From: Isoperla grammatica
Lineage: Eukaryota > Arthropoda > Insecta > Plecoptera > Perlodidae
DNA length: 64,000 bases
Assembly: GCA_945910005.1 (NCBI GenBank)
Contig: OX246749.1
Span: forward strand, 25,309,350-25,373,349
Reading direction: 5' to 3'
Shown here piece after piece: positions 58,071-64,000 of the stretch. The notes beneath the pieces were generated by a model that saw nothing but the letters and a program-made list of their open reading frames with translations, searched no databases and was not told the DNA's origin. Made by a program: the position numbers and the translations under genes. The first letter of the stretch is position 1, and each line of letters begins with the position of its first letter.

Positions 58071-61000
58071 TGGGAGGGGGCAAGGGGGCTCCTTCCAGTC
58101 AGAAGGCGCAGTGGGCAGCGAGATACCGGTATTGTTGGGAGGGGGCAAGGGGGCTCCTTCCAGTCAGGAGGCGCAGTGGGCAGCGAGATACCGGTATTGT
58201 TGGGAGGGGGCAAGGGGGCTCCTTCCAGTCAGGAGGCGCAGTGGGCAGCGAGATACCGGTATTGTTGGGAGGGGGCAAGGAGGCTCCTTCCAGGCAGGAG
58301 GCGCAGTGGGCAGCGAGATACCGGTATTGTTGGGAGGGGGCAAGGGGGCTCCTTCCAGTCAGGAGGCGCAGTGGGCAGCGAGATACCGGTATTGTTGGAG
58401 GGGGTAAGGAGGCTCCTTCCAGTCAGGAGGTGCAGTGGGCAGCGAGATACCGGTATTGTTGGGAGGGGGTAAGGAGGCTCCTTCCAGTCAGGAGGCGCAG
58501 TGGGCAGCGAGATACCGGTATTGTTGGGAGGGGGCAAGGGGGCTCCTTCCAGTCAGGAGGCGCAGTGGGCAGCGAGATACCGGTATTGTTGGGAGGGGGC
58601 AAGGGGGCTCCTTCCAGTCAGGAGGCGCAGTGGGCAGCGAGATACCGGTATTGTTGGGAGAAGGCAAGGGGGCTCCTTCCAGTCAGGAGGTGCAGTGGGC
58701 AGCGAGATACCGGTATTGTTGGGAGGGGGCAAGGGGGCTCCTTCCAGTCAGGAGGCGCAGTGGACAGCGAGATACCGGTATTGTTGGGAGGGGGTAAGGA
58801 GGCTCCTTCCAGTCAGGAGGCGCAGTGGGCAGCGAGATACCGGTATTGTTGGGAGGGGGCAAGGGGGCTCCTTCCAGTCAGGAGGCGCAGTGGGCAGCGA
58901 GATACCGGTATTGTTGGGAGGGGGCATGGGGGCTCTTTCCAGTCAAGAGGCGCAGTGGGCAGCGAGATACTGGTATTGTTGGGAGGGGGCAAGTGGGCTC
59001 CTTCCAGTCAGGAGGCGCAGTGGGCAGCGAGATACCGGTATTGTTGGGAGGGGGTAAGGAGGCTCCTTCCAGTCAGGAGGCGCAGTGGGCAGCGAGATAC
59101 CGGTATTGTTGGGAGGGGGCAAGGGGGCTCCTTCCAGTCAGGAGGCGCAGTGGACAGCGAGATACCGGTATTGTTGGGAGGGGGTAAGGAGGCTCCTTCC
59201 AGTCAGGAGGCGCAGTGGGCAGCGAGATACCGGTATTGTTGGGAGGGGGCAAGTGGGCTCCTTCCAGTCAGGAGGCGCAGTGGGCAGCGAGATACCGGTA
59301 TTGTTGGGAGGGGGTAAGGAGGCTCCTTCCAGTCAGGAGGCGCAGTGGACAGCGAGATACCGGTATTGTTGGGAGGGGGTAAGGAGGCTCCTTCCAGTCA
59401 GGAGGCGCAGTGGACAGCGAGATACCGGTATTGTTGGGAGGGGGCAAGTGGGCTCCTTCCAGTCAGGAGGCGCAGTGGGCAGCGAGATACCGGTATTGTT
59501 GGGAGGGGGTAAGGAGGCTCCTTCCAGTCAGGAGGCGCAGTGGGCAGCGAGATACCGGTATTGTTGGGAGGGGGCAAGGGGGCTCCTTCCAGTCAGGAGG
59601 CGCAGTGGACAGCGAGATACCGGTATTGTTGGGAGGGGGCAAGGGGGCTCCTTCCAGTCAGGAGGCGCAGTGGACAGCGAGATACCGGTATTGTTGGGAG
59701 GGGGTAAGGAGGCTCCTTCCAGTCAGGAGGCGCAGTGGGCAGCGAGATACCGGTATTGTTGGGAGGGGGCAAGGGGGCTCCTTCCAGTCAGGAGGCGCAG
59801 TGGGCAGCGAGATACCGGTATTGTTGGGAGGGGGCATGGGGGCTCTTTCCAGTCAAGAGGCGCAGTGGGCAGCGAGATACCGGTATTGTTGGGAGGGGGC
59901 AAGGGGGCTCCTTCCAGTCAGGAGGCGCAGTGGGCAGCGAGATACCGGTATTGTTGGGAGGGGGCAAGGGGGCTCCTTCCAGTCAGGAGGCGCAGTGGGC
60001 AGCGAGATACCGGTATAGTTAAAAGGGGGCAAGGGGGCTCCTTCCATTCAGGAGGCGCAGTGGGCAGCGAGATACCGGTATTGTTGGGAGGGGGCAAGGG
60101 GGCTCCTTCCAGTCAGGAGGCGCAGTGGGTAGCGAGATACCGGTATTGTTGGGAGGGGGCAAGGGGGCTCCTTCCAGTCAGTAGGCGCAGTGGGCAGCGA
60201 GATACCGGTATTGTTGGGAGGGGGCAAGGGGGCTCCTTCCAGTCAGGAGGCGCAGTTGGCAGCGAGATACCGGTATTGTTGGGAGGGGGCAAGGGGGCTC
60301 CTTCCAGTCAGGAGGCGCACTGGGCAGCGAGATATTCGTCTTGTTGGGAGGGGGCAAGGGGGCTCCTTCCAGTCAGGAGGCGCAGTTGGCAGCGAGATAC
60401 CGGTATTGTTGGGAGGGGGCAAGGGGGCTCCTTCCAGTCAGGAGGCGCACTGGGCAGCCTGATATTCGTCTTGTTGGGAGGGGGCAAGGGGACTCCTTCC
60501 AGTCAGGAGACGCAGTGGGCAGCGAGATACCGGTATTGTTGGGAGGGGGCAAGGGGGCTCCTTCCAGTCAGGAGGCGCAGTGGGCAGCGAGATATTCGTC
60601 TTGTTGGGAGGGGGCAAGGGAGCTCCTTCCAGTCAGGAGGCGCAGTTGGCAGCGAGATACCGGTATTGTTAGGAGGGGGCAAGGGAGCTCCTTCCAGTCA
60701 GGAGGCGCAGTGGGCAGCGAGATACCGGTATTGTTGGGAGGGGGCAAGGGGGCTCCTTCCAGTCAGGAGGCGCAGTGGGCAGCGAGATACCGGTATTGTT
60801 GCGAGGGGGCAAGGGGGCTCCTTCCAGTCAGGAGGCGCAGTGGGCAGCGAGATACCGGTATTGTTGGGAGGGGGCAAGGGGGCTCCTTCCAGTCAGGAGG
60901 CGCAGTGGGCAGCGAGATACCGGTATTGTTGCGAGGGGGCAAGGGGGCTCCTTCCAGTCAGGAGGCGCAGTGGGCAGCGAGATACCGGTATTGTTGGGAG

Positions 61001-62755
61001 GGGGCAAGGGGGCTCCTTCCAGTCAGGAGGCGCAGTGGGCAGCGAGATACCGGTATTGTTGGGAGAAGGCAAAGGGGCTCCTTCCAGTCAGGAGGCGCAG
61101 TGGGCAGCGAGATACCGGTATTGTTGGAAGGGGGCAAGGGGGCTCCGTCCAGTCAGGAGGCGCAGTGGGCAGCGAGATACCGGTATTGTTGGGAGGGGGC
61201 AAAGGGGCTCCTTCCAGTCAGGAGGCGAAGTGGGCAGCGAGATACCGGTATTGTTGGGAGGGGGCAAAGGGGCTCCTTCCAGACAGGAGGCGCAGTGGGC
61301 AGCGATATACCGGTATTGTTGGGAGGGGGCATAGGGGCTCCTTCCAGTCAGGAGGCGCAGTGGGCAGCGAGATACTGGTATTGTTGGGAGGGGTCAAGGG
61401 GGCTCCTTCCAGTCAGAAAGCGCAGTGGGCAGCGAGAGACCGGTATTGTTTGGAGGGGGCAAGGGGGCTCCTTCCAGTCAGGAGGCGCAGTGGGCAGCAA
61501 GATACCGGTATTGTTGGGAGGGGGCAAGGGGGCTCCTTCCAGTCAGGAGGCGCAGTGGGCAGCGAGATACTGGTATTGTTGGGAGGGGGCAAGGGGGCTC
61601 CTTCCAGTCAGGAGGCGCAGTGGGCAGCGAGATACTGGTATTGTTGGGAGGGGGCAAGGGGGCTCCTTCCAGTCAGGAGGCGCAGTGGGCAGCGAGATAC
61701 TGGTATTGTTGAGAGAGGGCAAGGGGGCTCCTTCCAGTCAGGAGGCGCAGTGGGCAGCGAGATACCGGTATTGTTGGGAGGGTGCAAGGGAGCTCCTTCC
61801 AGTCAGGAGGCGCAGTGGGCAGCGAGATACCGGTATTGTTGGGAGGGGGCAAGGGGGCTCCTTCCAGTCAGGAGGCGCAGTGGGCAGCGAGATACTGGTA
61901 TTGTTGGGAGGGGGCAAGGGGGCTCCTTCCAGTCAGGAGGCGCAGTGGGCAGCGAGATACTGGTATTGTTGGGAGGGGGCAAGGGGGCTCCTTCCAGTCA
62001 GGAGGCGCAGTGGGCAGCAAGATACTGGTATTGTTGGGAGGGGGCAAGGGGGCTCCTTCCAGTCAGGAGGCGCAGTGGGCAGCGAGATACTGGTATTGTT
62101 GGGAAGGGGCAAGGGGGCTCCTTCCAGTCAGGAGGCGCAGTGGGCAGCGAGATACTGGTATTGTTGGGAGGGGGCAAGGGGGCTCCTTCCAGTCAGGAGG
62201 CGCAGTGGGCAGCGAGAGACCAGTATTGTTGGGAGGGGGCAAGGGGGCTCCTTCCAGTCAGGAGGCGCAGTGGGCAGCGGGATACCGGTATTGTTGGGAG
62301 GGGGCAAGGGGGCTCCTTCCAGTCAGGAGGCGCAGTGGGCAGCGAGATACCGGTATTTTTGGGAGGGGGCAAGGGGGCTCCTTCCAGTCAGGAGGCGCAG
62401 TGGGCAGCGAGATACCGGTATTGTTGGGAGGGGGCAAGGGGGCTCCTTCCAGTCAGAAGGCGCAGTGGGCAGCGAGAGACCGGTATTGTTGGGAGGGGGA
62501 AAGGGGGCTCTTTCCAGTCAGGAGGCGCAGTGGGCAGCGAGATACCGGTATTGTTGGGAGGGGGCAAGGGGGCTCCTTCCAGTCAGTAGGCGCAGTGGGC
62601 AGCGAGATACCGGTATTGTTGGGAGGGGGCAAGGGGGCTCCTTCCAGTCAGGAGGCGCAGTGGGCAGCGAGATACCGGTATTGTTGGGAGTGGGCAAGGG
62701 GGCTCCTTCCAGTCAGGAGGCGCAGTGGGCAGCGAGATACCGGTATTGGGCCGCT
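58065..62755 (+). repeat. 65-bp G-rich satellite, ~72 copies
   Basis: The unit contains GATACCGGTATTGTTGGGAG, GGGGCAAGGGGGCTCCTTCC and AGGCGCAGTGGGCAGC. Each unit has the palindrome ATACCGGTAT and several G-runs. Subtypes cluster: GGGTAAGGAGG in the first third, GATATTCGTCTTG near 60330-60600, GATACTGGTATTG at 61370-62170. The basic unit has no stop in any plus-strand frame. Since 65 is not a multiple of 3, the reading frame cycles through three peptides every 195 bp. Only the GGTAAGG subtype introduces stops. Confidence 0.97.
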
Positions 62756-63549
62756 CGGTATCTGGAGACTTACCAGGTCCACCCAAAGGATTGGTATGAG
62801 TCCAGCATTTTGGTGGCTGGGGGGGGGGGGGGGGGGGAGGAAGGCGCACCTGGCAGGTTACGGTTTCATGGTGTGGTTTGTAGTAGAGCGTATTCTCTTG
62901 CTCCTAGAGTTTTGAATCAACGCGATGGAGCAGTGGGGACGGTTCGGTTGGTCGGGAAGGTCTTCGTGTGCGTGCTGCTACTTGGTCTTCAGTCGCCGTG
63001 TCGAGGTGTCACCGTCTCATATCAGTCATCGCTGGCGTACATTGGGGTTGTCTATGAGGGCGGGGACCCCTTGACGTACTCTGGGACGTGGCCGACCTGG
63101 TTCGATGTGGCGGCTGTGGTTCAGGCGGTTTGTCCATTCAACGCTACTTCGGACGGTTGTGAGGCGTTGCGGATGCTCGAGTCGCTGGAGGGTGGGTTGG
63201 ACTCACTACTGTCGGTTCTGGAGATAAGTAGTGGGGAGGATATGTCGTCTCGCAATAGTAGCGTGGTAGGGCGCAACACGCGAGCGCTTCCATTTCTGGG
63301 TGACATGTTCAAAAGTCGTTCTTCAAATCCGAGGAGGAGATGCGGGTGTACGTGCGTAACTTGGACCGGGCGCTTCACGACGATCACGAGACCTTAAGGA
63401 ATATTACGCTCTCGTTGCGGTCTTATGTTGCTGAGTTGGGGTCCGCAGTTCGTACGGGATGTCAGGCTCAGTGTAGTCTTTCCCTGGCTGGTGCGCAGTT
63501 TCAGAATAGCCCTGTGGAGGAGCTCCGTTACGAGGGGCGACTCTTCTAG
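62756..63549 (+). pseudogene. Env-like retroelement open frame, frameshifted
   Basis: Downstream of the satellite an open frame shows a hydrophobic signal-like stretch (about residues encoded at 62955-63000), two Cys-containing ectodomain-like segments, one NATS and one NSS glycosylation-type sequon, and a basic site followed by RALPFLGDMF. That last feature resembles the cleavage site and fusion-peptide start of Gypsy/errantivirus-type Env. The frame is lost just after this, near 63310-63325, and a second frame (63340-63549) carries the following heptad-like helix. No transmembrane segment is seen before its stop. A G-run near 62820-62838 may also affect the frame. The assignment rests on motif order only. 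Confidence 0.4.
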
Positions 63550-64000
63550 AGAAGTGTAGCCGCGATAACCCGTAATGTGATCTCCACACGAGCCAGGTCG
63601 ACAGAGTTGCAAACATTATCTCGCGGTTTGAAAGTCCACATGTGGCGTGATGAGAGGAGCGCAAAGTCCCGAGTCTCGATCATGACCACTGGAGGTCGGC
63701 AATGACCCAACACGAAGCAACGGTCAACATAACATGCTGTACCAACATTTGAGATCAAGGAGATCCAAGTCTTGTACCATAAAAATCATCCATTTGTCAA
63801 GTCAATGCTAATTTTATTTATACGATTAAACTATCACCAAAGTACCTATTTCCATGCCAGCCTCAAATCCTTATCTACTGCCCATTTCACAGGCGCTAAC
63901 TTAACGAATTCACCGGATTTATGGCAAACATTCACACATTCGAAAGTGCAATCTTTAGTTTCCAGGTGTTTGTGTGTGTATGTGTGTGTGTTTGACGGGC
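63550..64000. other. Intergenic, no gene seen
   Basis: A retroelement LTR could begin here (TGTAGCCGCG at 63556), but no matching second copy is in the window. The window ends in a short TG repeat. Confidence 0.4.

Overview
The window looks like intergenic DNA from a repeat-rich invertebrate (metazoan) genome. I base this on spliced transposon genes with GT-AG introns, 5S-rRNA-derived and tRNA-derived SINEs, non-LTR and Ty3/Gypsy-like retrotransposons, long microsatellites and satellites, and very low gene density. The best protein similarities I recall are to transposon proteins common in arthropods and other protostomes, but the sequence does not fix the phylum. I find no rRNA operon, CRISPR array, bacterial gene or complete host gene. 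Two short stretches could be host exons: a signal-peptide-like first exon on the minus strand near 2.8 kb, and a GC-rich exon-like island near 22.45 kb.

Layout. 0-4.2 kb: intergenic DNA with SINE and DNA-element copies. 4.25-14.06 kb: a minus-strand Ty3/Gypsy-like element with 719-bp LTRs and an internally deleted gag/integrase remnant; its 5' LTR is split by a 4.56-kb insertion carrying a large inverted-repeat element. 14.4-19.65 kb: a 5S-SINE, microsatellites and a 2.6-kb ATC/GTC-rich minisatellite. 19.65-21.65 kb: an inverted repeat holding a DNA element that itself holds a SINE. 22-24.5 kb: the exon-like island, a TG-rich microsatellite and a hairpin element. 24.5-27.8 kb: a 5S-SINE joined to a 117-bp satellite and then a 60-bp satellite. 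27.8-31.36 kb: two SINEs and a nearly intact LINE. 31.36-37.58 kb: a DNA transposon with matching inverted ends, a two-exon transposase gene, and a 3,011-bp fold-back element inserted in the last part of that gene. 37.6-38.3 kb: an 88/89-bp satellite. 39.4-40.7 kb: a SINE and a DDE transposase pseudogene. 42.6-47.2 kb: AAT arrays, a triplicated LINE 3' end and two RLE-type (R2-like) LINE remnants. 47.9-49.8 kb: a terminal module, then the 60-bp and a 98-bp satellite. 52.6-55.9 kb: an inverted relative of the 24.5-kb cassette, with a second copy of the 47.9-kb module. 57-63.5 kb: a GC-rich block with about 72 copies of a 65-bp satellite, running into an Env-like open frame.

The most informative locus is 31.36-37.58 kb. 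When the fold-back element and one copy of its 3-bp TAG target duplication are left out, exon 1 and both halves of exon 2 add up to 1,833 nt (610 codons plus stop) with the frame kept at both the intron and the insertion point. That strongly supports a recent transposon-into-transposon insertion. The second theme is satellites moving as modules: the 117-bp satellite, the 60-bp satellite, the 5S-SINE and a 160-bp module recur in different combinations and orientations 7-30 kb apart.
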